A stretch of 64,000 nt of DNA from Pseudobutyrivibrio xylanivorans (GTDB lineage: Bacteria; Bacillota; Clostridia; Lachnospirales; Lachnospiraceae). The position numbers were made by a program, and so were the translations under genes. Below, one piece after another: positions 18,662 through 26,857 of this stretch. The stretch's first letter is position 1. Every line of letters starts with the position of its first letter. The DNA lies in NCBI RefSeq assembly GCF_008935055.1, contig NZ_CP043028.1, positions 633,501 to 697,500 of the forward strand, written 5' to 3'. The notes beneath the pieces are model-generated. The model was not told the DNA's origin and made no database searches. It saw nothing but the letters and a program-made list of their open reading frames with translations.

Positions 18662-18709
18662 TTATTATTCTCCGTAAAGCGTTTCTTAATTGCTATTTTT
18701 GTTATGTTA

Positions 18710-18850
18710 CTAATTCTGAGCCTTCTGAGCAGAAATGTTGACAAGTAAATCAGTCAAATCTGTGAGGTCTCTGGCCTTAATGTCTTCCTCTGCCTGTTCA
18801 ACCTCGATTGCTGGCTCATACTTTTTTAATTCTTCTTCAAAATCAATCAT
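18710..18850 (-). CDS. Small acidic protein of 46 residues, unknown function
   Basis: ATG at 18850 with AAAGGA eight bases upstream, ending in TAG at 18710-18712. The product begins MIDFEEELKKYEPAIEVEQA, is strongly acidic in its first half and looks helical throughout, ending LLVNISAQKAQN. It lies 21 bp after the FapA-like gene and 48 bp before the TPR gene on the same strand, so it fits the operon. The ribosome-binding site and position support a real gene; no family was recognised. Confidence 0.65.
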   Translation of the reverse strand: MIDFEEELKKYEPAIEVEQAEEDIKARDLTDLTDLLVNISAQKAQN

Positions 18851-18871
18851 TATTCAATCCTTTGACTGTGC

Positions 18872-20272
18872 TTAAATCTTTATTTTCCTTAGCTTGACAC
18901 CCTCTGGGCTTTTAAAAATCTCAACTCTGTCATGGGTATCTGTGATAGTGACATGATGGTCATCTACAGAAATATTAGCCCCTGCGTAGAGTCTTCTGAG
19001 AACTCTTATTGATGCATCCTTTCCAGCAACAATAATCTCCTTCATCTTCTGAAGGCGCTTTGTCTCCTCAAGAACAATGGCCTCGTCACGGATTCTTACT
19101 CGAAGTAGCTGCATACGGCGTGGGTCCTCTTTATAATTAATTCCACGTTCCGCTCCAATCTTATCAAAATCTTCGATGCCTTTTTTAATCTTCAATACAT
19201 TTGAATTTATTGCCTCGATTTTCTTGGCAAGCATCTCAAATGCTGCTGTTCTTTCCAAGTCAATACCAACAGAGATATTAGTGATAGTTCCGAAAGAATT
19301 TCCAATATCATTTGCCTCGATGCCCTGAACAGCAGAAACATACCCACCGATAATAGACGCATTATTCCCATTAAGCTCGATTCTGCCATCGCAGTTAATC
19401 TTGCTCTTAAAGAAATAGTCAGCAGTAATATTCCCAGAGCAGGAAATTACAGCAAATTCAACAAACTGAGCTGTAAGACTACCTCCACAGTTTATGACAG
19501 TTTTCTCATTTCCCTTTACACCTGAAAGTAGAAACAAATCCTTGCCTGAACGAATCTCACAATCCTCAATAAGGCCATCAATAATAACATTTCCAGCCGC
19601 ATCGATAACAGCGCCGTCTCTCACGCCACCATGGATAATAACATCTCCATTGAACTTGATGTTTCCAGTGTCGATTCCAACATCCCCATTCACCTCATGA
19701 ACAGGAGAAATATTAATCTTGCCCTGGTTGAGCTCAATCTTTCCCGAAATCTTAGCAGTGTAGGTGAGTTTGTCAGCAGAGCGATCAAAACCACGTCCAA
19801 TTAGTGGCGGCAAATCTCTAACTGGTTTTGGTTCTAGAATACGTCCACGAACGGACATTCCACGAGACCCCTGAACAGCAGGGTGATAAATTGCTACAAC
19901 ATCACCAGCTTCAACCGTCTCGATAGTTTTGATACTCATATAATCAGCTGTTCCATCCGGACGGATGGTTGGCTTTCTATTGAACTTTGTCTCGAATGTG
20001 TATTCAAAATACCCTGGGGTCCCCTGAACCTGTGGACTGCCCTCTGCGACCTTCACCGCACGACCATAAATCGGACTGTCTGAAAGCCTTGAAAGCATAT
20101 CCTGATCAATTCCAAAAGTTACACCGGCATGATTCAAGATTCCAAGCAGCTGCGCAGCAGTAAAACTTGGAACCTCATTTTTTCCATCAGGAATCTTGAA
20201 GGTCATAGTTGCCTCCAAGCCATTAGATGAAACCTGTACTTTTGGTGCAAAAGGTGGAAGTGCCCCTGCCAT
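18872..20272 (-). CDS. FapA (DUF342) family protein
   Basis: About 466 residues of the flagellar-assembly-protein-A/DUF342 family. An N-terminal domain precedes a central right-handed beta-helix with short Gly/Ile/Asn-rich rungs (GDVIIHGGVRDGAVIDAAGN, VIIDGLIEDCEIRSGKDLFL, GNITADYFFKSKINCDGRIE), followed by a C-terminal helical segment. The molecular role of the family is poorly defined; links to motility and cell-surface biology have been proposed. An in-frame TTG at 20290 is possible, but the ATG at 20272 (MAGALPPFAPKVQVSS) was preferred; its GGGGGA ribosome-binding site is rather close, so the start is uncertain. First gene of the group ending with cdd. Confidence 0.82.
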   Translation of the reverse strand: MAGALPPFAPKVQVSSNGLEATMTFKIPDGKNEVPSFTAAQLLGILNHAGVTFGIDQDMLSRLSDSPIYGRAVKVAEGSPQVQGTPGYFEYTFETKFNRKPTIRPDGTADYMSIKTIETVEAGDVVAIYHPAVQGSRGMSVRGRILEPKPVRDLPPLIGRGFDRSADKLTYTAKISGKIELNQGKINISPVHEVNGDVGIDTGNIKFNGDVIIHGGVRDGAVIDAAGNVIIDGLIEDCEIRSGKDLFLLSGVKGNEKTVINCGGSLTAQFVEFAVISCSGNITADYFFKSKINCDGRIELNGNNASIIGGYVSAVQGIEANDIGNSFGTITNISVGIDLERTAAFEMLAKKIEAINSNVLKIKKGIEDFDKIGAERGINYKEDPRRMQLLRVRIRDEAIVLEETKRLQKMKEIIVAGKDASIRVLRRLYAGANISVDDHHVTITDTHDRVEIFKSPEGVKLRKIKI

Positions 20273-20304
20273 AAGTCCCCCGTGAAACAATAGTCCGTTA
20301 GATA

Positions 20305-20362
20305 AATTATACTATTCAACGTGTATGGGCGCACAAATGCCCATACTTTGAATAGTATAATT
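20305..20362. repeat. Large two-part inverted repeat between the fapA-like gene and deoC
   Basis: A 15-bp outer stem (20305-20319 with 20348-20362, perfect) and an 8-bp inner stem GTATGGGC/GCCCATAC (20323-20330 with 20339-20346) are separated by a small internal loop, with an 8-nt apical loop. There is no T-run on the minus side. It could cap the deoC transcript or protect a 3' end. The AT-rich arms include TATAAT on both strands. Confidence 0.7.
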
Positions 20363-20450
20363 ATATTTCTTTATTTTGTATTTGTCACAAAATTCACTAA
20401 ATTTTGAATATTTTTCATTAAATTTTCACGTTTGAGGCTTAATGGAAATC

Positions 20451-21128
20451 TTAGTACTTTCCGTCGTTTGGAAGTCCCTTTACAGCCTTAACAACACGGC
20501 TTGTTCCAAGTCTTGAAGCTCCAAGGTCGATAAACTTCTGAGCATCCTCAAGATCAGCGATACCACCTGCTGCCTTGATAAGCTTTCCGTTTGTCATGTG
20601 GTCAGCCATAAGCTTGATGTCGTCGAATGTAGCTCCGCCTGTAGAGAAGCCTGTTGATGTCTTGATGTAATCTGCATCAGACTTTGAAACAACTTCGCAC
20701 ATCTTAATCTTTTCTTCATCTGTAAGAAGACAGCACTCGATGATTACCTTAAGGAGCTTGCCCTTGCAAGCAGCCTTGATTGCATTAATCTCTGCAAGGA
20801 CATCATCGTAACGTCCTTCCTTAACCCAACCTACATTGATAACCATATCTACTTCTGAAGCACCGTTATCTACAGCATCTGATGCCATGAAGCACTTAGA
20901 AGCTGTTGTAGCATAGCCATTTGGAAAACCGATTACTGTACAGATTGGAAGGTGTCCTCCCTGCTCCTTAACGTACTCAGCAGCCTGCTTTACGAAGCTA
21001 GCAGGAATACAAACTGAAGCAGTTTCGTATTTCATTCCGTCATCTACAATCCCCTTAATGTCATTCCATGTTGCATCAACACCAAGTAAAGTGTGGTCGC
21101 ATTTGCTTAAAATATTCTTAATATCCAT
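20451..21128 (-). CDS. deoC: Deoxyribose-phosphate aldolase
   Basis: 225-residue class I aldolase that splits 2-deoxyribose-5-phosphate into glyceraldehyde-3-phosphate and acetaldehyde in deoxynucleoside catabolism. The core motifs are present: [21 protein letters not shown] with the family acidic residue, [16 protein letters not shown], and the Schiff-base lysine context [15 protein letters not shown], then KAAGGI. The ribosome-binding site GGAGG is strong. It is close to cdd and the nucleoside importer but outside that operon. A structured element (family B, copy 1) occupies its upstream region. Confidence 0.97.
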   Translation of the reverse strand: MDIKNILSKCDHTLLGVDATWNDIKGIVDDGMKYETASVCIPASFVKQAAEYVKEQGGHLPICTVIGFPNGYATTASKCFMASDAVDNGASEVDMVINVGWVKEGRYDDVLAEINAIKAACKGKLLKVIIECCLLTDEEKIKMCEVVSKSDADYIKTSTGFSTGGATFDDIKLMADHMTNGKLIKAAGGIADLEDAQKFIDLGASRLGTSRVVKAVKGLPNDGKY

Positions 21129-21164
21129 TTCCTATCCTCCTGTATTGGCTCGCTTGTTACGTTC

Positions 21165-21228
21165 ACAATCCTGAGATATTGCAACGCTTCGCATAGAAAG
21201 CTCCGCTTTTGCAACACTCAGAGATTGT
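21165..21228 (-). other. Structured intergenic element, family B copy 1 (upstream of deoC)
   Basis: Nested stems read on the plus strand: ACAATC/GATTGT (21165-21170 with 21223-21228), CTGAG/CTCAG, TTGCAA/TTGCAA, then a GC-closed apical hairpin. On the minus strand the internal loops are UG opposite UAU and AA opposite G, identical to those of the copy at 31801-31866, while the intervening stems differ but stay paired. It ends about 37 bp before the deoC ATG. Confidence 0.65.
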
Positions 21229-21254
21229 TTAACTACAAGCTATTTATACACTAA

Positions 21255-21339
21255 GCGTGTAGGCATCAAGCTATTATATTACTCAAGCGAAACATTTCAC
21301 GTTGAGCGGAGTAATATAATGCTTGTAGTCGTAACACGC
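21255..21339 (-). other. Structured intergenic element, family A copy 2 (after valS)
   Basis: The stem CAAGC-t-ATTATATTACTC (21267-21284) pairs with GAGTAATATAAT-GCTTG (21309-21325), with an outer GCGTGT/ACACGC (21255-21260 with 21334-21339). The apex repeats the arrangement of 11682-11707: fixed flanks CTCCGCTC and TCGCTTGAG (minus strand) around a 3-bp stem that differs (AAC/GUU here) and a 7-nt loop. The T-run expected of a terminator is absent. Confidence 0.65.
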
Positions 21340-21347
21340 GTAGAATC

Positions 21348-23996
21348 TTAACGCATTGAGGCTAGACGCGCCTCAACCTGGGCCATCATCTGCTCATATT
21401 TTGCAAGTTTTTCTCGCTCCTCGGCAACCTTTGCCTCTGGTGCTTTGCTCATGAATTTCTCATTTGAAAGCATTCCACGCGAACGAGCAAGCTCCTTCTC
21501 AAGCTTTTCTTTTTCCTTTGTGAGACGCTCCTTCTCCTTCTCGAAGTCTACAAGATCCTCAAGTGGAACAAAGAGTGTTGCATCAGGGATAACAGCTGAA
21601 ACTGCATCACTTCCAATGCCAAGCTTGTCAGCCTGAACGATTACATCTGTAGCACCTGCAAGAGTTGCAAAGATAGGTGTAATCTCCTCAAAGATACCGC
21701 GAACTGCTGCATCCTCAGCTACGATGTGGATAGCTGCCTTCTTTGAAGGTGGAACATCCATATCAGTACGAAGCTGTCTCATACCACGAACAACGTCCTT
21801 TGCACGCTCAACCTTTGCTTCCTCTACTGGGAAGTTCTTTGCCTCATCATACTCAGGCCAAGCTGAGAGCATGATTGTCTCCTCTTCGCTCTGAAGTGTG
21901 CAGAAGATTTCCTCTGTGATGAATGGCATGAATGGGTGAAGCATCTTAAGGGCATTTGTAAGTGCGAACTTAGCTGTCCAAAGTGCTGCATTCTTGCTAG
22001 CTGTATACTCCTGAGAGTACATACGAGGCTTTACAATCTCGATATACCAGTCGCAGAACTGATCCCAAATAAAATCATATACCTTCTGAACTGCGATACC
22101 AAGCTCATATTTATCCATATTTTCAGTAACATCTTTGGCTAAAGTGTTAACTGCAGAAATAATCCACTTATCCTCTGTTGCAAGGTCTGCCTCAGCTGGC
22201 TCTGTAACTGCATTGTCTGCAAGGTTCATCATGATGAAACGTGAAGCATTCCATACCTTGTTAGCGAAGTTACGGCTGTTCTCAACACGCTCGTTGTAGA
22301 AACGCATGTCGTTACCAGGTGCATTACCTGTGATAAGTGTAAGACGAAGTGCATCTGCGCCGTAGTTATCAATAATCTCAAGTGGATCGATACCATTTCC
22401 AAGTGACTTAGACATCTTGCGGCCCTGTGAATCACGAACGAGACCGTGAATAAGTACTGTGTGAAATGGAGACTTTCCTGTGTGCGCATATCCTGAGAAT
22501 ACCATTCTGATTACCCAGAAGAAGATGATATCGTATCCAGTAACAAGTACGTCTGTTGGATAGAAATAATCAAGTTCCTCTGTGTTATTTGGCCAACCAA
22601 GTGTTGAGAATGGCCAAAGTGCTGATGAGAACCATGTATCAAGTGTATCCTCATCCTGCTTCATGTGAGTGTGTCCGCACTTAGGGCAAACTGTTGGAGC
22701 ATCAGCTGAGCGTGCTACAACTGTCTCACCACACTTCTCGCAGTAGTATGCTGGGATTCTGTGTCCCCACCATAACTGACGTGAAATACACCAGTCACGG
22801 ATGTTCTCAAGCCAGTGTAAATATGTCTTGTCGTAGTTCTTAGGAACGAACTGAAGCTCGCCTGTCTTGATAGCTTCGATAGCAGGCTTTGCAAGCTCTT
22901 CCATTGCAACGAACCACTGTGGCTTAACCATAGGCTCTACAGTAGTCTTACATCTGTCATGTGTTCCTACATTATGTGTATGCTCTTCAATCTTAACAAG
23001 AAGACCCATCTCATCCATCTTCTGAACAATGAGCTTACGAGCCTCGTATCTATCCATACCCTCGAACTCGCCACCGTTTGAATTGATAGTAGCATCATCG
23101 TTAAGGATATTGATTACAGGAAGGTTATGTCTCTTACCTACCTCGAAATCGTTAGGGTCGTGTGCTGGTGTAATCTTAACAACACCAGTACCAAATTCCA
23201 TATCAACATACTCATCAGCAACAACTGGAATCTCACGATTAACAAATGGAAGCATTACAGTCTTTCCGATGATATCCTGGTATCTCTCGTCCTTAGGGTT
23301 TACAGCAACAGCTGTATCACCAAGCATTGTCTCTGGACGTGTAGTAGCGAATGTAACGAAACGTCCTGGCTCACCAACGATTTCGTACTTCATGTGCCAG
23401 AAATGACCTGCCTGCTCCTCATGCTCAACCTCAGCATCAGAAATAGAAGTCTGGCAAACTGGACACCAGTTGATGATACGGTTTCCCTTGTAAATGTAGC
23501 CTTCGTTGAAAAGCTTAACAAAAACTTCCTCAACAGCCTTTGAGCAACCTTCATCCATTGTGAATCTCTCACGCTCCCAGTCAGCTGAAGAACCCATCTT
23601 CTTAAGCTGGTTGATGATACGTGTTCCGTACTCATCCTTCCAGTCCCAGCACTTCTCAAGGAATCCCTCACGACCAAGGCTGTCTTTCTCGATGCCCTGC
23701 TTCTTAAGGTGCTCGATAACCTTTACCTCTGTAGCAATAGCTGCATGGTCTGTACCTGGCTGCCAAAGAGCTGAGTAACCCTGCATTCTTTTATATCTAA
23801 TAAGAATATCCTGCATTGTGTTATCAAGGGCATGTCCCATGTGGAGCTGTCCTGTGATATTTGGAGGTGGCATTACAATTGTAAATGGCTTCTTGCTGCG
23901 GTCTACCTCAGCATGGAAATAGCCATTTTCCTCCCACTTCTTATACAAACGATCTTCGAGACCCTTTGGGTCATATGTCTTTGCAAGTTCTTTCAT
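21348..23996 (-). CDS. valS: Valyl-tRNA synthetase
   Basis: Class I aminoacyl-tRNA synthetase, 882 residues, the usual length. It has the HIGH-type motif PPPNITGQLHMGHAL (~45), the CP1 editing domain (TTRPETMLGDTAVAV), zinc-binding Cys pairs (WCPVC near residue 173; CEKCGE, CPKCGH near 415-435), the KMSKS motif GRKMSKSLGNG (~525), an anticodon-binding domain and the C-terminal valine-arm coiled coil (EKEKERLTKEKEKLEKELAR). Expression is controlled by a valine T-box leader. ATG at 23996 with GGAAGGAG upstream. Confidence 0.98.
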   Translation of the reverse strand: MKELAKTYDPKGLEDRLYKKWEENGYFHAEVDRSKKPFTIVMPPPNITGQLHMGHALDNTMQDILIRYKRMQGYSALWQPGTDHAAIATEVKVIEHLKKQGIEKDSLGREGFLEKCWDWKDEYGTRIINQLKKMGSSADWERERFTMDEGCSKAVEEVFVKLFNEGYIYKGNRIINWCPVCQTSISDAEVEHEEQAGHFWHMKYEIVGEPGRFVTFATTRPETMLGDTAVAVNPKDERYQDIIGKTVMLPFVNREIPVVADEYVDMEFGTGVVKITPAHDPNDFEVGKRHNLPVINILNDDATINSNGGEFEGMDRYEARKLIVQKMDEMGLLVKIEEHTHNVGTHDRCKTTVEPMVKPQWFVAMEELAKPAIEAIKTGELQFVPKNYDKTYLHWLENIRDWCISRQLWWGHRIPAYYCEKCGETVVARSADAPTVCPKCGHTHMKQDEDTLDTWFSSALWPFSTLGWPNNTEELDYFYPTDVLVTGYDIIFFWVIRMVFSGYAHTGKSPFHTVLIHGLVRDSQGRKMSKSLGNGIDPLEIIDNYGADALRLTLITGNAPGNDMRFYNERVENSRNFANKVWNASRFIMMNLADNAVTEPAEADLATEDKWIISAVNTLAKDVTENMDKYELGIAVQKVYDFIWDQFCDWYIEIVKPRMYSQEYTASKNAALWTAKFALTNALKMLHPFMPFITEEIFCTLQSEEETIMLSAWPEYDEAKNFPVEEAKVERAKDVVRGMRQLRTDMDVPPSKKAAIHIVAEDAAVRGIFEEITPIFATLAGATDVIVQADKLGIGSDAVSAVIPDATLFVPLEDLVDFEKEKERLTKEKEKLEKELARSRGMLSNEKFMSKAPEAKVAEEREKLAKYEQMMAQVEARLASMR

Positions 23997-24022
23997 TTTT
24001 TTACTCCTTCCAAATTTTAGCT

Positions 24023-24167
24023 GATTTTATTCAGCCTCCATTCGGAAAACCGCAGTTACACTGCTTTCCTTTTCCTCATGTAGGTATCTCACCAAATAAA
24101 TCTTTACCTGAAGTTTGCCACAAGTGGCAACTATCAGCTCAAGATTTACTTGGCTCTGAATAAAATC
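24023..24167 (-). other. Candidate structured RNA or MITE-like insertion in the valS leader (three-way junction)
   Basis: The outer stem is a perfect 12-bp inverted repeat (24023-24034 with 24156-24167). Inside are two arms. Arm 1 pairs 24092-24104 with 24141-24153 (13 bp, the single mismatch on the plus strand becoming G-U on the minus strand) and contains TTGCCA/TGGCAA closed by CUUG. Arm 2 pairs GGAAAA with TTTTCC and GCAGT with ACTGC (24044-24075). It begins immediately after the T-box terminator U-run and ends about 27 bp before the valS ATG. No known riboswitch class was recognised. Confidence 0.6.
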
Positions 24168-24413
24168 AAAAAAGCCCCGTGCGTCGGTAAATTCGACACA
24201 CAGGGCGAAAATTCGCGTTACCACCTGCATTTATAACTCATCTTATTCCTTACGGGAACGACTCGGATGGCTTGTCTGCCCAAAGGCACTTTATTCACCA
24301 CCTACTCCGAAGCTACCTTCGTCAGCTCAGCTCCTAGGTCACCTTTCAGCCGGTGAGCGACCCTCTCTACAGGACGACACTGATTACTCCTCTTCATCAT
24401 CGCATTTAAAACT
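24168..24413 (-). promoter_or_regulatory. T-box leader of valS
   Basis: The T-box sequence CAGGTGGTAACGCG on the minus strand (24214-24227) is followed by a strong terminator hairpin (GCCCTGTGTGTCG with CGACGCACGGGGC, 24174-24206) and T6. The upstream ~180 nt can form a Stem I. GUA triplets in AAGGUAGC and GAGUAGG on the 3' side of Stem I are candidate valine specifiers, but the loop was not resolved. Uncharged tRNA-Val should stabilise the antiterminator and allow valS expression. Confidence 0.93.
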
Positions 24414-24419
24414 TAACTA

Positions 24420-24448
24420 ATGATATGAAAAATATAGCTTTATGTCAA
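24420..24448 (-). promoter_or_regulatory. Promoter of the valS T-box transcript
   Basis: Minus-strand perfect TTGACA (24443-24448), 17-bp spacer, TATCAT (24420-24425). It is divergent from the promoter at 24490-24518. Confidence 0.75.
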
Positions 24449-24489
24449 GTGATAGAACAACACCGATTACGCTTTTTAAAAATTTCTAC

Positions 24490-24518
24490 TTGCACATTTT
24501 ATTTTTCTGTGTTAAATT
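24490..24518 (+). promoter_or_regulatory. Promoter of the three-gene exported-protein operon
   Basis: TTGCAC (24490-24495), 17-bp spacer, TAAATT (24513-24518), about 110 bp upstream of the first ATG. Confidence 0.5.
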
Positions 24519-24628
24519 ACCCCTTGTCTTTTTTCTAAAAATTATCCGGTAGGTTCAACCAAATATTCCATAGGAATTTCTGAATCAATACCACTTTCAT
24601 ATTCCTTAGCAAATTAAGGAGATATGAA

Positions 24629-26845
24629 ATGATTAAAAATTTAAATAAAATTGCACTATTTTTATCGGTACTGGCGATTGCACTAATCGCTTTATTATTG
24701 TTGCGCTTTAAAGGTCTTTCGTTGCTAGGCAGCAAGGCTAAGGCCCACGAACTTTCAAAAGAGGAAATAGTTGCAGAAGTCTACAATTACATAGATTCAT
24801 TAGCTGGTTTTACAGATGCACAGGAAAAGGCTCTTGATACTATCATTGCAAACTATATAGATAGTAGTTCCGTCCTTAACGTAGAGGATTTAGCTGTAGT
24901 CTACAAACTCATAGATGAGAAGTATCAGGCTAATCACTCCCAGATGACTGACATCCGCAACCAGCTTCAAGTGCAGATAAATACTGCTTCCACAAAAGAT
25001 ACTGACAACTATGAAGAGCTTCAAAAGTTAATAAAAGAACTAGATAAATGGCTCAAGCAGAGCATTTCAGCTGAGGATGAACATAGAGTCAGCATTAATA
25101 AAGCTATTGCTGAACTTCGTATTTACTCCGATGAACAAGACGATTGTCTTAAAGAGCAGTTAGCTGAGTTTTCCAAAACTACTCAGGAAGAATTTGCCTC
25201 CATGAAATTAGATTTTTTCCATGCGCTCAAGGAACTAAGAAATCATTCTGATAGCGAAGATGAAAAACTTAGCAATCGTATCAAGAATTTAGCTTCAGAA
25301 ACAATCAAAAGCGAGCTTAACTTAAGAGAAGTCATTGATAAGATGGCTGAATACTTCACTGATGAAGATACTAAGATTAGAAGCCTTATAGCTGAGAAAG
25401 ATGCTGAGGTTAACAATCTTATTTCACAGAAAGACTCAGAAATCAATCAGCTTATTCAAGATAGAACTGATGAGTTTAACCAAAAACATCAAGAAACAAA
25501 TGCGTTAATCGATAAAAATCATAATGATACTAACAAGCTTATTGAAGATAAGACTAATGAATTCAATGAGAAGCATAAGCAGACTACTGACCAGATTAAT
25601 AAGAATCAGGAAAATACCTCTAAACTCATCGACGAAAGAACAGCTGAATCTAAGCAGAGAGATGCTGAGTTAAACAAACTTATTCAGGATAGAACTGATG
25701 AGTTTAACCAAAAACATCAAGAAACAAATGCGTTAATCGATAAAAATCATAATGATACTAACAAGCTTATTGAAGATAAGACTAATGAATTCAATGAGAA
25801 GCATAAGCAGACTACTGACCAGATTAATAAGAATCAGGAAAATACCTCTAAACTCATCGACGAAAGAACAGCTGAATCTAAGCAGAGAGATGATGAGTTA
25901 AACAAACTTATCCAAGATAGAACTGATGAGTTTAATCAAAAGCACAATGAAACGAATGAATTAATAAATAAGAACCAGAAAGATACTAACAAGCTCATTG
26001 AAAATAAAACCAATGAATTCAACAAGACACATAAGAATCTCTTGGCTTACCTTAATGAAAAGTTTAAGGAATTTGCAGATGAGCATGAGTCAATTAGAAA
26101 TCTCATAAGTAAGGAGTCTTCTGCTCTTACAAAGAAAAATGATGACACAAATAGTCTAATCAAGCAGAAAGAATCTGAATCAAATAAAAAACATTCTGAC
26201 ACTAACAAGCTTATTAATGACAAAACAACTGAGTTCAATCAGAAGCACCAAAATCTTCTTGATCTTCTCAATGCAAAAGTAAAGGAATTCACTGAGAAGC
26301 ATGAAACTCTTGGCAATACTATTAATTCTATAGTCTCTGAATTTAATAAAATACATGACGAAACCATAAAACTTATTAACACTACAAAGGACTCCTTAAA
26401 CAAAAAGGATGCTGAGCTTAATACTCTAATTAAAAACAATAAAGATACAATCGACAAAAACGCAAAAACCTCAGATAGCAAGGATAAGGAACTAAACACC
26501 CTCATTGGAGATAAAGCCAATGAACTTAACAGCTCAATTAATAGCAAGACTAAGGTGCTTAATGATTCAATAAATGGTAAGGCCAAAGAAATTAATGATT
26601 CAATTGATAGTAAAACAAAGGAAATGCACGATTCACTTGAAAAAACTACAAATGATTTGAATCAGTCTTTAGATGCAAAATCAAAAGAGTTTGACGAGAA
26701 GAATTCCAAGATTTGGGAAGCTATCAACAAGTTAAACAAACGCACCACTGATGGCGAAGGCGAAAATATCCAGGAATTTAATTTTGGCTATGAAAATGGA
26801 TGCTATGGCTACTATATAGAGGGCCAGGGCTTCAAGCCATTTTAG
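24629..26845 (+). CDS. Membrane-anchored coiled-coil repeat protein, unknown function
   Basis: 738 residues. A single N-terminal hydrophobic helix (about residues 6-30, LNKIALFLSVLAIALIALLL) is followed by one very long, highly charged helical region with almost no Pro or aromatic residues. Internal repeats of 76 residues (228 bp) start near residues 278, 354 and 430; the first two are nearly identical in DNA and the third has diverged. Shorter degenerate repeats of the form DKTNEFNxKH and SKTKxxNDSI continue to residue ~700. The tail changes character to a short aromatic tip (FNFGYENGCYGYYIEGQGF). The layout suggests a fibre anchored in the membrane with a distinct end piece. First gene of an operon with two secreted proteins. 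No family recognised. ATG with AAGGAG. Confidence 0.8.
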   Translation: MIKNLNKIALFLSVLAIALIALLLLRFKGLSLLGSKAKAHELSKEEIVAEVYNYIDSLAGFTDAQEKALDTIIANYIDSSSVLNVEDLAVVYKLIDEKYQANHSQMTDIRNQLQVQINTASTKDTDNYEELQKLIKELDKWLKQSISAEDEHRVSINKAIAELRIYSDEQDDCLKEQLAEFSKTTQEEFASMKLDFFHALKELRNHSDSEDEKLSNRIKNLASETIKSELNLREVIDKMAEYFTDEDTKIRSLIAEKDAEVNNLISQKDSEINQLIQDRTDEFNQKHQETNALIDKNHNDTNKLIEDKTNEFNEKHKQTTDQINKNQENTSKLIDERTAESKQRDAELNKLIQDRTDEFNQKHQETNALIDKNHNDTNKLIEDKTNEFNEKHKQTTDQINKNQENTSKLIDERTAESKQRDDELNKLIQDRTDEFNQKHNETNELINKNQKDTNKLIENKTNEFNKTHKNLLAYLNEKFKEFADEHESIRNLISKESSALTKKNDDTNSLIKQKESESNKKHSDTNKLINDKTTEFNQKHQNLLDLLNAKVKEFTEKHETLGNTINSIVSEFNKIHDETIKLINTTKDSLNKKDAELNTLIKNNKDTIDKNAKTSDSKDKELNTLIGDKANELNSSINSKTKVLNDSINGKAKEINDSIDSKTKEMHDSLEKTTNDLNQSLDAKSKEFDEKNSKIWEAINKLNKRTTDGEGENIQEFNFGYENGCYGYYIEGQGFKPF
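25463..26150 (+). repeat. 228-bp tandem repeats inside the coiled-coil gene
   Basis: The same word (agaactgatgagttta) recurs at 25463, 25691 and 25919, exactly 228 bp apart. Copies 1 and 2 differ at only a few positions; copy 3 is recognisable but diverged. The unit is a whole number of codons (76) and keeps the coiled-coil pattern, so copy-number changes would alter fibre length without a frameshift. Confidence 0.85.
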
Positions 26846-26857
26846 TGAGGTGCTAAG

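Noticed and set aside
24027..24230. 67-codon open frame from the T-box sequence to the valS ribosome-binding site
   Set aside because: Its only ATG is inside the conserved T-box sequence, no ribosome-binding site is present, and the region is fully explained by nested stems of a structured RNA.
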